Shown in pieces: positions 18,885 to 30,115 of a stretch of DNA of 64,000 bases. The notes below the pieces were generated by a model. That model was not told the origin of the DNA, did not search any database, and saw only the letters and a list, made by a program, of their open reading frames with translations. Within the stretch, counting starts at the first letter, position 1; the number at the start of each line of letters is the position of its first letter. The DNA comes from Planctomycetota bacterium. Its GTDB lineage: Bacteria; Planctomycetota; Planctomycetia; Pirellulales; Pirellulaceae. The stretch spans positions 1-64,000 of the forward strand of contig JAJRWU010000039.1 of assembly GCA_024276655.1 (NCBI GenBank), in the 5' to 3' direction. Made by a program: the position numbers and the translations under genes.

Positions 18885-20198
18885 CTAAGCGTTGGGATCG
18901 TGGATCACGGTTTCCATGACCTTGGTATTGCGTTCAACCGCCAACACGGTAGTGCGTTGTTCAATGCCATCGGAACTAGCAGCCACAACGGGAATCACCT
19001 GCCGCTTGTTGGGCAAGGCGACACGCACCGTGAAGCTGCCGTCGGGCCGAACTTTTACCGGTTCGCCAGCCAGGGTAACGCGACCGCTAGGATTGGTGGT
19101 GCCGAAAATGATCATTTCGGCGTCGACTTCAAAACCGAATTTGCGGTCTCGATTGAGTACGCGCTCGGCGCCGACGCCAAAACGCGCGGCCATGGGCGTG
19201 CCCATCGGCCGGCGCAGCCGTTCTTCAAACACATCTTGGAGGTCGCCGCCTTCGCTTTCATGCCCGCCGCTTAACGCATAAATTCTCTCGTAATTGTCGG
19301 CCACGTCCAACCAGTTATGGTCGAGGGCGTGGCAGCTCCCCGGCGGGGGCGTGGTTACGGAGTTGCTTCGCGCCAAGGCTTGAAATTTCCCCGTCGTCGA
19401 CAAATAGCCAATATCGACTCGAAAACCCTGAGGCGGCGAAGGCACGTCAATGAACCAGTCGTTCACGCCGCCATGGATGTCGATATCGCGAATAATCTGC
19501 TCTGAGGCGCCGGTGGCGGTTGAGCGGTCGACCTCAACAACCCGCAATATCGGCCGCGCTGAGTGCCAGTGTTCCGCCATGGCCGCTTGCGCTCGCAAGA
19601 CGCCCTGCCGCGTGATTTCCCAACTGGCCTGAAGCCAGTACGAATCTCGGACCAGCAACACGATGCGGTCTTTTTGCGGATCGAGCTTGCCTTGGCCGGC
19701 TTTGCCGTTCTTGGCGCCGCCGTTCACGCCGGCAATGTCTCGCTGTTGTTCACGAGCTTCGTTCGCTCGGCGAATGCGTCCAGTCACTCTGGCCGACTTC
19801 ACCGTTTTGGTCGACTTGGCCTTGCCTTTGGCCACACTGCCTTTGGCCACACTGCCTTTGGCCATACTCTTACCATTTCTGCGGCGAGCGCCCGCAGGGG
19901 TGGTCGTCCTTCTTGCAACTGCGCCTTTTAGGGAAGAAGCAGCTGTTTTGGACGAACGCGTTTTCGACGCCTTCGCACCGCTCCTCGCCTTCGCACCGCT
20001 CCTCGGCTTTGAACCGTTCAGTTTTGAACTGCGCAGTTTTGAAGTCGCCGACGATTCGGCCTTCTTTTTCGCCAACCGAACCAATGCTCGAACGAGTTGG
20101 TCTTTTCGCATCGAATGCCAGCCGCGAATGCCGCGATCTTTCGCCATTCGGGCAAGATCCTTGCTCGTGTGCGATTTAAGGGAAGCTGCAGTAATCAA
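18885..20198 (-). CDS. DUF4912 domain protein with Rho_N-like N-terminus
   Basis: A TTG start at 20198 is preferred because GGAGGA precedes it; upstream codons give no recognisable protein. Residues 1-45 resemble the Rho N-terminal/SAP-like helical fold (SHTSKDLARMAKDRGIRGWH). A Lys/Ser/Ala-rich basic linker of about 110 residues follows, with a short SVAKG tandem repeat. The DUF4912 part starts at DRIVLLVRDSYWLQASWEIT and runs through NDWFIDVPSPPQGFRVDIGY to the C-terminus. The basic linker suggests nucleic-acid binding, but the role is unknown. It is 437 residues long and is followed by hairpin copy 2. Confidence 0.75.
   Translation of the reverse strand: MITAASLKSHTSKDLARMAKDRGIRGWHSMRKDQLVRALVRLAKKKAESSATSKLRSSKLNGSKPRSGAKARSGAKASKTRSSKTAASSLKGAVARRTTTPAGARRRNGKSMAKGSVAKGSVAKGKAKSTKTVKSARVTGRIRRANEAREQQRDIAGVNGGAKNGKAGQGKLDPQKDRIVLLVRDSYWLQASWEITRQGVLRAQAAMAEHWHSARPILRVVEVDRSTATGASEQIIRDIDIHGGVNDWFIDVPSPPQGFRVDIGYLSTTGKFQALARSNSVTTPPPGSCHALDHNWLDVADNYERIYALSGGHESEGGDLQDVFEERLRRPMGTPMAARFGVGAERVLNRDRKFGFEVDAEMIIFGTTNPSGRVTLAGEPVKVRPDGSFTVRVALPNKRQVIPVVAASSDGIEQRTTVLAVERNTKVMETVIHDPNA
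19824..19868. repeat. Three 15-bp tandem repeats inside the DUF4912 gene
   Basis: The unit GCCTTTGGCCACACT occurs at 19824-19838 and 19839-19853, and with one change at 19854-19868. Being 15 bp it keeps the frame and encodes SVAKG-type repeats in the basic linker. Confidence 0.8.
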
Positions 20199-21300
20199 GG
20201 GCCTATGTCCTCCAACAAAGCAGTTACCAGTATTTACGCGCGAACACTCCCAGATGCAGGCCGCCATCCCTAACGAGGAGCGTCAACTTCGTGCTTACTT
20301 GGCAGTCCTTAGCCTTGTAAGATTCTTAGGTGTGAAAACTGGAGGTTCAGGCTGGACCGCTCTAAAAGCAGATCGAAGCCCAAAAAACGGGCATGATCCC
20401 CCAGAGCGACGAGAACCAACGTGGTGCGTGCGACACAAGCCAGGATAGTCGAGCATCCCATTGAAACACCGACAGGGGCCGCTGTGACTTCTGTAGTATC
20501 ATTACAACCTGTAATGTTCGCACGGCTCGCATCAACACTTTTAAGTCTAATCAAATTGCATCCTAAATGCAATAAGCACCCCCCTCTGAAGGGCTGCTTC
20601 AAAAGTGCGATGTGCGACGCAAACCATTCGCATGACTGGAATTCTCGTCATTAAAAAAACGCGCAAAGTTTTGACGGACATTGGCGAGACGCCAAGTGTC
20701 GGGCGGAGCAATCGATTCGCAGGCGGTGAGCCGATCGCCACGAGAACTTTGTAGTGTTCGTAAGATATGTCATGCCAATAACTTACGGGCTTCCATGACA
20801 TTGTGAAAAAAAACACGAATTTAGGAGCCCGCCTCGGTTGACCGTTCTACTCAGTTCCTATAGATTGACACCCTTCAAAGGCGATTGGCGCTTTTGAACC
20901 CTGTTGGGCGTATCTCACAACCAATTAAATAGCAAGGCCTTACGTTCCCCACAACATACGATCCTTCCTTCTCGTGAGACACTCTCTCCATTCCCCCTCC
21001 CTCAGCGAGTTCGCTGGCAGTGCTGGGGCTAAGGTTTTTGCCGGTCTTGTTCGAGATGGCGGCGCCCCGTTACTGGGCGCTGGCCCAATATGCAGGGCGA
21101 TGGCTAGGCCAAGAGCGGGGTATGGAATTTCTGTTGTTTCCTGGGGTTGTGTTGGGTTTCTCTTTTGGTTTGTGCCATTTGGTTGTGTTTGCGAGGGTTT
21201 CCGCTCGCGACCTCAGCCGTCGGTCCCGCGATGACGACGCAGACACTGGACGACGCAGACACTGGACGACGCAGACACTGGACGACGCAGACACTGGACG
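20199..21300. other. Long gene-free region upstream of the ATP synthase operon
   Basis: About 1.1 kb without a convincing gene on either strand. Open frames here have skewed, non-protein composition. It contains stretches more AT-rich than the surroundings, a weak possible promoter at 20838-20864, and the 16-bp tandem repeat at 21233-21312. It separates two divergent units and presumably carries the promoters of the DUF4912 gene and the atp operon. Confidence 0.55.
20838..20864 (+). promoter_or_regulatory. Possible sigma-70-like promoter
   Basis: TTGACC at 20838-20843 and TATAGA at 20859-20864 are separated by 15 bp, shorter than the optimal 17. It points toward the atp operon but lies about 440 bp upstream. 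Weak evidence. Confidence 0.2.
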
Positions 21301-21312
21301 ATGCAGACACTG
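21233..21312. repeat. Five 16-bp tandem repeats ending in a start codon
   Basis: The unit GACGACGCAGACACTG is exact at 21233-21248, 21249-21264, 21265-21280 and 21281-21296. The fifth copy (21297-21312) differs by one C to T change. That change makes ATG at 21301-21303, the start of the next open frame. A 16-bp unit shifts frame at every copy, so the array is not a protein repeat. Confidence 0.9.
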
Positions 21313-21762
21313 ACTGACCAACCAAAATCCAGTGGAACACCAGTGGCGTCTTCGTCGCTGGCGCCTCTGTCGTTGCCGACTGCCTTGGCCTGCCTTTTTG
21401 CCTCGCTGTTGTTGGCTGCCGTGGCGATGGGCTCCTTCGGCCTTTCGTCGCACGGAAACGTTGGCTTGCTGGCGGCGGCCTTTGCGGTGGGGGCCTGTTC
21501 CGCAGGCGCTGTTCCCGCCTTGTTGGCCGTGGCGCTAACGCGTTCAACGCCAATGGCCTTGGCTGGGCTTCTCTTAAGTATGTTGTTTCGCACCGGCGCC
21601 CCGCTCGCACTGGGACTGATCGCTGATGCTCGCTTTCCCGACCTGGCGGCGGCCGGCGTATTCGGCATGACGGTTGCCTGCTACCTCTGGATACTCGCCG
21701 TGGAAACAGTTTTGTCGGTTCGTATGATTGCCCCCGGGGCTGATTTGGGGAGGGCGCGTTAG
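21301..21762 (+). CDS. Small membrane protein heading the ATP synthase operon (AtpI-like position)
   Basis: The 153-residue product has about four hydrophobic segments (PTALACLFASLLLAAVAMG, VGLLAAAFAVGACSAGAVPA, LAGLLLSMLFRTGAPLALGL and a C-terminal CYLWILAVETVLSV). It overlaps or abuts atpB, starting 2 bp before its end. The position is that of AtpI/AtpR-type helper proteins, which assist c-ring assembly or Mg2+ supply in other bacteria. The sequence itself is not clearly AtpI, so the name rests on position and topology. Its ATG lies inside the last tandem repeat; a later start cannot be excluded. Confidence 0.6.
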   Translation: MQTLTDQPKSSGTPVASSSLAPLSLPTALACLFASLLLAAVAMGSFGLSSHGNVGLLAAAFAVGACSAGAVPALLAVALTRSTPMALAGLLLSMLFRTGAPLALGLIADARFPDLAAAGVFGMTVACYLWILAVETVLSVRMIAPGADLGRAR

Positions 21763-21764
21763 GA

Positions 21765-23003
21765 ATGGCAAACTCCATTCTCCATATCAAGGACAGTTTC
21801 TATTTTGAGGTGCCCAAATCGTTGTGGCGCTCGCAAAGAGAATCAATGTCTGACTTTCCCGATTGGTGGGTCCGGCTTGACGCCGACTATCAGCTCTGGG
21901 AAGCCGAGCAGATTTATCATTCCCTGGAGAAAATTGTGCCGCAAGGCCAGTTACCCCAGTGGAATACACTGAAAAACGAATACGTTCATTGGAAAGACGC
22001 CGACCACGCCAACTTCGGCCGGCCGTTTTCCAGCTTCCTAGTGGAAGACCCGCATCAAGAGTGGTTCGCTTCGCTGATGAAGAGCGAGTCGTTTCAAGAA
22101 TCGTGGGCGGCGGTGAAATCGAATACGGCTCATCGACTGGACGCGTATCCTGGGAAGTGGTCGGCGGAGAAAATTGAAGGTTACAACCACGCCTTGGACG
22201 GCAAAATCTTGATTCCGCAGTTGCCCGGCGCAACATTGCGCAACGCCTATCAGGCCGAGAGCGGTTTCTGTATCTCGAAGTTCATGATTTTGGAACTGTT
22301 GGCGTCGTTGGTGTTGGTGCTGGTGTTTAGCTGGTTAGGTAATAAGATTCGCGGCGGCGCCGCGCCCAAAGGCCGCTTGTGGAATATGCTGGAAGCGATT
22401 GTTGTCTATATTCGTAACGACGTGGTGCGGCCGGCTGTCGGCGAGCACGACGCCCACCGCTTTCTGCCGCTTTTGTGGACGATCTTTTTCTTTGTGCTGG
22501 TCTGTAATCTGTTCGGAATGCTGCCGTGGCTTGGCGCGCCGACCAGTTCCTTCGGCGTGACCTTAACCTTAGCTGGCGCGATTTTCATCACGGTTTGGAT
22601 TTCCGGCATGCGGAAGATGGGGCCACTGGGTTTCTTTAAGAATCTGATGCCCGATATCGATCTGGGCAGCTTCGCCTTGAACATTGCGATCGCGCTCCCG
22701 TTGCGGCTGTTCATTTTGGTGATCGAACTATTCGGACTTTGTGTGAAACATGCGGTGTTGGGAGTGCGTCTGTTGGCGAACATGGTGGCTGGCCACTTGG
22801 TGCTGTTGGGCATCATGGGCATGGCGTTTTCACTGGAAGCCGTCATCGAGATGACCACCGTGCAGTGGAGTGTGACCGCAGCGGTTTCGGTTTTAGCGTC
22901 GGCTGCATTCAGTTGTTTGGAGCTATTTGTCGCCTTTCTACAGGCGTATGTATTTACGTTTTTGTCAGCATTGTTCATCGGGTCGGCGATTCACAAACAT
23001 TAG
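21765..23003 (+). CDS. atpB: ATP synthase F0 subunit a
   Basis: Subunit a forms the proton half-channels against the c-ring. The membrane part begins near residue 170 (ISKFMILELLASLVLVLVFS). It contains the conserved helix with the essential Arg in LGVRLLANMVAGHLVLLG and the C-terminal FVAFLQAYVFTFLSALFIG. The total of 412 residues is far longer than the usual 230-280. The extra 165 or so N-terminal residues are hydrophilic and rich in Trp and acidic residues, with no predicted membrane helix. This extension is an unusual feature, perhaps outside the cytoplasm. atpE follows 68 bp later. Confidence 0.95.
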   Translation: MANSILHIKDSFYFEVPKSLWRSQRESMSDFPDWWVRLDADYQLWEAEQIYHSLEKIVPQGQLPQWNTLKNEYVHWKDADHANFGRPFSSFLVEDPHQEWFASLMKSESFQESWAAVKSNTAHRLDAYPGKWSAEKIEGYNHALDGKILIPQLPGATLRNAYQAESGFCISKFMILELLASLVLVLVFSWLGNKIRGGAAPKGRLWNMLEAIVVYIRNDVVRPAVGEHDAHRFLPLLWTIFFFVLVCNLFGMLPWLGAPTSSFGVTLTLAGAIFITVWISGMRKMGPLGFFKNLMPDIDLGSFALNIAIALPLRLFILVIELFGLCVKHAVLGVRLLANMVAGHLVLLGIMGMAFSLEAVIEMTTVQWSVTAAVSVLASAAFSCLELFVAFLQAYVFTFLSALFIGSAIHKH

Positions 23004-23071
23004 TGAGCCGGCCGAAGCGAACATTGAACCCAAGTCAGTTGTTTAACTAACGTTTCGAGGAGGATGGTTTC

Positions 23072-23365
23072 GTGATCAAGTTTGCAAAATTGGCGGTTTT
23101 CAGTTTCGTGGCCGTGCTGTTGATGGCCGTGCCCGCGATGGCTCAAGGCACGGGCGAAGGCTTCTCTGTCAACTTTACCGGTTATTTTGGCGTTGGCCTG
23201 ACGGTCATCGGCGCCGCGTACGGCATCGGCAAGTTGGCCAGCAGCGCTTTGGAAGGCATGGCTCGCCAGCCCGAGGCTGCGGGCAGTATTCAAGTCGCGA
23301 TGATTATTGCGGCGGCGTTGATCGAAGGTTTCACGTTCTACGCCCTGTACATCTGCTCCAGTTAA
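23072..23365 (+). CDS. atpE: ATP synthase F0 subunit c with signal peptide
   Basis: The c-ring subunit. A cleavable-looking signal (KLAVFSFVAVLLMAVPAMAQG) precedes two membrane helices: GYFGVGLTVIGAAYGIGKLA and AMIIAAALIEGFTFYALYIC. The polar loop is MARQPEAAG. The ion-binding carboxylate is Glu85 followed by Gly rather than Ser or Thr, which favours proton over sodium coupling. GAGGAGG lies close before the GTG start at 23072. Confidence 0.95.
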   Translation: MIKFAKLAVFSFVAVLLMAVPAMAQGTGEGFSVNFTGYFGVGLTVIGAAYGIGKLASSALEGMARQPEAAGSIQVAMIIAAALIEGFTFYALYICSS

Positions 23366-23526
23366 GTTCGCCATGACTGGACGGCGTCTTGCTTGTCGGG
23401 GAAGTGCTTGAGGGTTTCCGTTAGGCTGGAAAGCCTGGCCTCGTGTGAAAACATGAATGGCGGGCTCAAAACACTGCGGCGAGCATCGTTTGCATTTTTC
23501 GTATTTCCGCCAGAGAGGTTGAGGTC

Positions 23527-24345
23527 GTGTACGTGAGAATTTCGCGGAACAAACCGTTTGGGGCGGCTCTTTTTGCCGCTCTCATTATTGCCGCCGCGGT
23601 GTTCACCAGCACGGCGCGCGCCGATGACGAAAAAGAATCGGGCGAAAAAGAAACCGCCGCGACGGTGGAAGCGACAGAGAATCATGACGAATCGCATGAT
23701 GACGAATCGCATGATGGCGAAGCTGAAGGCCACGGCGATGAAGGCCACGGCGGCGACGCTCACGGCGGCGACGCTCACGGCGGCGACGCTCACGGCGGCG
23801 GGCATTCCGATCCTCACGATTTGATGCACGCCAATTCCGATGCCAGCCTGACGGACCCGGCGGAGTTCAAGTCGGATCTGGCTATTTTTTCAGCCGTGGT
23901 GTTTCTGTTGTTGATGGCGATTTTGGGCAAGTTCGCCTGGGGTCCGATTGCCGCCGGGTTGGATGCGCGCGAACAAGGCATCGCCAACCAGATTGCCGAA
24001 GCGAATCGGCTGGCCGAAGAAGCCCAACAAACATTGGTGCGTTACCAGGCCCAAGTGGCTGGCGCGGCGGAGGAAGTGCGGCAAATGTTGGATAAGGGCC
24101 GCCGCGACGCAGACGCCCAGCGACAGGAAATCATCGCCGAAGCGCAGCAGGTCGCGCAGCGAGAAAAAGAACGCGCCATCTCGGAAATCCAGCATGCGAA
24201 AAACGAGGCGCTGCAGGAAGTGGCCCAGCGAAGCGCCGATACCGCCGTTGCCTTGGCCAGCCAAATTGTGCGGCGTGAATTGAATAAAGACGACCACGCT
24301 CGCTTGATCGCCGACGCGATCCAGCAGTTTCCCAGCAAGAACTAA
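23527..24345 (+). CDS. atpF: ATP synthase F0 subunit b with His/Gly/Asp-rich N-terminal region
   Basis: The peripheral stalk subunit. A GTG start at 23527 gives a signal peptide (FGAALFAALIIAAAVFTSTARA). Then comes an acidic, histidine-rich region with EATENHDESHDDES and three HGGDA repeats, then the true membrane helix (LAIFSAVVFLLLMAILGKFAWGP) near residue 125, then a long coiled coil rich in Ala, Glu and Gln, ending near LASQIVRRELN. Total 272 residues against about 160 usual. The His/Asp-rich segment would face outside and might bind metal; that is inference. The spacing to atpE is 161 bp. Confidence 0.92.
   Translation: MYVRISRNKPFGAALFAALIIAAAVFTSTARADDEKESGEKETAATVEATENHDESHDDESHDGEAEGHGDEGHGGDAHGGDAHGGDAHGGGHSDPHDLMHANSDASLTDPAEFKSDLAIFSAVVFLLLMAILGKFAWGPIAAGLDAREQGIANQIAEANRLAEEAQQTLVRYQAQVAGAAEEVRQMLDKGRRDADAQRQEIIAEAQQVAQREKERAISEIQHAKNEALQEVAQRSADTAVALASQIVRRELNKDDHARLIADAIQQFPSKN
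23746..23790 (+). repeat. Three 15-bp tandem repeats encoding HGGDA in atpF
   Basis: The unit CACGGCGGCGACGCT is exact at 23746-23760, 23761-23775 and 23776-23790, followed by a partial copy. It keeps the frame. Confidence 0.85.
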
Positions 24346-24387
24346 AGCTCCCTATTCCCAGTAAGAACTAAAAACTGCATTAGGCCC

Positions 24388-25014
24388 ATGGCGGATAACG
24401 CATCCCAACAAGAATCCTTCGATTCCGAACGCCTCCACCTTGGCGCGGTTTACGCCAAGGCGCTGCTTGGCGCCGCGGCGAAAGCCGGCAACGTGGAAGC
24501 AGTGGTGGAGGAATTGGAGTCGTTGGTGGCCGACGTGCTCGACGCCCTGCCCCGGTTCAACGCCCTGCTGCAAACACCACGGCTGGCCAACGATATCAAG
24601 TTGCAGTTGCTGTAAAAAGCGTTTGCCGGCCGGGCCTCGAACGACCTGCTTACTTTTCTTCGCGTGCTCGGCCGGCATGGCCGGCTCGATTGCATTCGCG
24701 CCGTGGCGCAAGCGGCTCGCGCGCTGCAAAACGAAATACTGGGAAAAACGACCGTTTCGGTCAAAGTGGTGGAGCCAATGTCGGAGTCGACGTTGGCGGA
24801 GCTGGAGCAAAAACTGCAAGCGGCGGTCGGCGGTCAAATTGCGCTCGACGTGCAGCTCGACGACGACATCCTCGGCGGCATGGTGGTCCGCGTCGGCGAC
24901 ACCGTGTTCGATGGCAGCTTGGCCAATCAGTTGGTCCGCCTCCGACAGAACATACTTGAAAATACGCAAAAGCGCATTCGCGATGCGGGCGATCGCTTTA
25001 TTCTCTCAAATTAA
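24388..25014 (+). CDS. atpH: ATP synthase delta subunit, interrupted by an in-frame TAA
   Basis: The delta subunit joins the peripheral stalk to the alpha3beta3 head. Residues 1-75 match the N-terminal helical domain (VYAKALLGAAAKAGNVEAVV, ALPRFNALLQTPRLANDIKL). The frame stops at TAA 24613-24615 and resumes at once in the same frame with KAFAGRASNDLLTFLRVLGR, then the C-terminal domain (DDDILGGMVVRVGDTVFDGS) to TAA at 25014. The full 208 residues are a normal delta length. At the stop, homologues usually have an acidic residue (LLDKAF or LLEKAF), so GAA to TAA is the simplest explanation. Because this subunit is essential, an assembly error or readthrough is likelier than real loss. A GTG at 24664 could restart the C-terminal part. 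Confidence 0.85.
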
Positions 25015-25028
25015 AAATTGCTGAGTGA

Positions 25029-26573
<1,545 letters not shown>

Positions 26574-26649
26574 GGTCGCCCTCCGTTGGCGGCGCCTGAA
26601 GCGCCCGCTTGAAGAAATCGCACCCTGCACCCAAACCCCTTGATCCAGC

Positions 26650-27549
26650 ATGGCAAACGCCAGAGCACTCGATAAACGACGCAAAGCGGTTCGCAACATT
26701 CGCAAGATCACGCGAACGATGGAGCTGATCGCCACGGCCCGCTTCAAAAAAGCGATGGACCGCGCCTCGGCCGCCTCGGCGTACACGCGTCAGATCACGC
26801 AATTGGTGTCGGACCTCGCCAACAGCGGCCTGGAAGTAACGCATCCGTTGCTGGAATATCGCGAGGAAGTTAAGCAGGCGAAGCTGCTCACGCTCACGGC
26901 CAATCGCGGCCTCTGCGGCGGTTACAACGGTTCGGTGCTGCGACTGGCTCGCAAGCATTGGACAAAACTGACCTCGGAAGTGGAATCGGTCGGCTTGGAG
27001 GTTTCCGGCAAACGCGGCATCACCGGCTTTCGGCATACTGGAATCGAGATCGACGCCAGCTTCACCCATTTCGACGACCAACCCACATTCGCCGAAGTTG
27101 AAGTCATTGCCAGCCGTTATCTCGAAGATTACAAACACGGCCGTTTGGACCGGCTCGACGTGGCCTACACGATGTTTGTCAGTAGTTCCAAGCAGGTGGC
27201 GGTGGTGGAAACGCTGCTTCCGCTAGGCGCTCTGGCCATCGATTCAGATCCGGCGGCCGATGCAGATAATAATCAATCGGCCGGCGAATCGATGTACGAA
27301 TTCCTGCCTTCGGCGGAGAGCATTTTGGAGGAAGTCGTGCCGGCCAGTTTCAAGGTCAAACTCTTCAAATGTTTTCTCGACGCGGCGGTGAGCGAGCAAA
27401 TTGCCCGCATGGTGGCGATGAAGTCGGCCACGGAAAATGCAGACGACATGATCCACGACCTTTCGAGCCAATACAACCGGGCTCGGCAATCGCAAATCAC
27501 GGGCGAAATCATGGAGATCATCGGCGGCGTGGAAGCCCTGGAGGCGTAG
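26650..27549 (+). CDS. atpG: ATP synthase F1 subunit gamma
   Basis: The rotating central shaft. It shows the N-terminal helix (RKAVRNIRKITRTMELIATA), the family motif LTANRGLCGGYNGSVLRLAR, and the C-terminal helix with MVAMKSATENADDMIHDLSS and YNRARQSQITGEIMEIIGG. The 299 residues are a normal length. A short acidic, Asn-rich insert (DSDPAADADNNQSAGES) lies near residue 200. Confidence 0.97.
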   Translation: MANARALDKRRKAVRNIRKITRTMELIATARFKKAMDRASAASAYTRQITQLVSDLANSGLEVTHPLLEYREEVKQAKLLTLTANRGLCGGYNGSVLRLARKHWTKLTSEVESVGLEVSGKRGITGFRHTGIEIDASFTHFDDQPTFAEVEVIASRYLEDYKHGRLDRLDVAYTMFVSSSKQVAVVETLLPLGALAIDSDPAADADNNQSAGESMYEFLPSAESILEEVVPASFKVKLFKCFLDAAVSEQIARMVAMKSATENADDMIHDLSSQYNRARQSQITGEIMEIIGGVEALEA

Positions 27550-27631
27550 CGGTTGCAACGGCGGCGGCGGGGTTCGCCCCGGCGCCCGATTCAGCACAAC
27601 ACAAAACAGTATTCCCATACCAACTAAATAG

Positions 27632-29107
<1,476 letters not shown>

Positions 29108-29181
29108 GCTTTGTTTGTTTCGATTTCGTTTCACCCGTCGCGTTGAAACATCTTTATCCAACGCACAAGGTATGAGTTCGC

Positions 29182-29577
29182 ATGGCCAGCATTAAGTGTA
29201 TTGTTGTCACTCCGGAAACGACCGCCCTCGAACAAGAGGCGGATTTCATCGCCTTGCCGTTATTCGACGGCGAATTGGGCGTCGATGTAGGCCATAGCCC
29301 ATTGATTGGCCGCCTTGGTTTGGGGGAGCTGCGTCTGAAAACGGGCGACAATATCTCGCGCTATTACATTGACGGCGGTTTTGTTCAAATAGCGGATGAT
29401 GTTGTCTCGATTCTGACCGAAGCCGCCGTTCCCGCCGCTGAATTAAACGTGGCCGAGGAAGAGCGGCGCCTGGCCGAGGCGCAAGGGCAAGCGGCCGATT
29501 CTCCCGAACGCTTCGAGCAACGCAAACGAGCCGTGAACCAGGCCCGCGCCCGCCTGCGCATTGCGTTCCGCGCCTAA
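29182..29577 (+). CDS. atpC: ATP synthase F1 subunit epsilon
   Basis: The last gene of the operon. The N-terminal beta sandwich is clear (CIVVTPETTALEQEADFIAL, LPLFDGELGVDVGHSPLIGR, YYIDGGFVQIADDVVSILTE). The C-terminal helical hairpin (LNVAEEERRLAEAQ, then RKRAVNQARARLRIAF) provides the inhibitory arm. 131 residues, normal. Confidence 0.96.
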   Translation: MASIKCIVVTPETTALEQEADFIALPLFDGELGVDVGHSPLIGRLGLGELRLKTGDNISRYYIDGGFVQIADDVVSILTEAAVPAAELNVAEEERRLAEAQGQAADSPERFEQRKRAVNQARARLRIAFRA

Positions 29578-29618
29578 ACGGCGTTCGTCATGGAAAAGTG
29601 TGTGCTCCCGCGGCGGCT

Positions 29619-29828
29619 TCATCCCTGTGCGTCGAACTGTCCGCCTTTGCCCACGGCCTTGCTGAGTTGGGCCGCCGTTTCCAAGAGGGCGATCGCAGCT
29701 TGGCCTTGTTGCTTCGTTGCGTCCAACTGTTTTGAGGCCACGGCGTACCCAATTTGGTTGCTGACCGACGCCTGCTTGGCTGAAATAACGCTTTGAATGG
29801 CGCCGTCGACGCTCGGTGTGGCGGACAT
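29619..29828 (-). CDS. YjfB-like putative motility protein
   Basis: From ATG 29828 (AGGAG ribosome site 9 nt before) the product is 69 residues. It resembles the small YjfB family: an N-terminal helix (SVDGAIQSVISAKQASVSNQ) and the conserved stretch LDATKQQGQAAIALLETA. YjfB proteins are linked to flagellar motility in Bacillus, but their function is unclear. It converges on atpC with 41 bp between. Confidence 0.6.
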   Translation of the reverse strand: MSATPSVDGAIQSVISAKQASVSNQIGYAVASKQLDATKQQGQAAIALLETAAQLSKAVGKGGQFDAQG

Positions 29829-30115
29829 CAGCGATGTCTCCTGGGAGTGGTTTTTCCGTGGGAGGGGTTTGCAGCGGGCTTCTATGCGGTATCGACCAAC
29901 GGGAGCCGCCAACTTTGAACATTTCAGACGGAGCAATATTTGACGATTGTGTCACTATTTAGGCCGGCTCGGCTTTCCCCTCAACAAAAACTGAGATACG
30001 TTGTGCTTTGCACGATTCACCGGAATGGAGATTTCCCGCCCTGCTCTTGCCTTTCCTTCTGGTGGCGGCACATTTCGTCCTGTTACATTTCGCCCTCCAG
30101 CGTTGGGAATATACC

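Noticed and set aside
20547-21234. Several 60-100 codon frames on both strands before the atp operon
   Set aside because: Skewed composition, no ribosome sites, mutually overlapping. None resembles a family.
24613-24615. TAA in atpH as a recoded sense codon
   Set aside because: TAA ends many genes in the window (for example atpF, nadK and atpE), so a genetic-code change is not supported.
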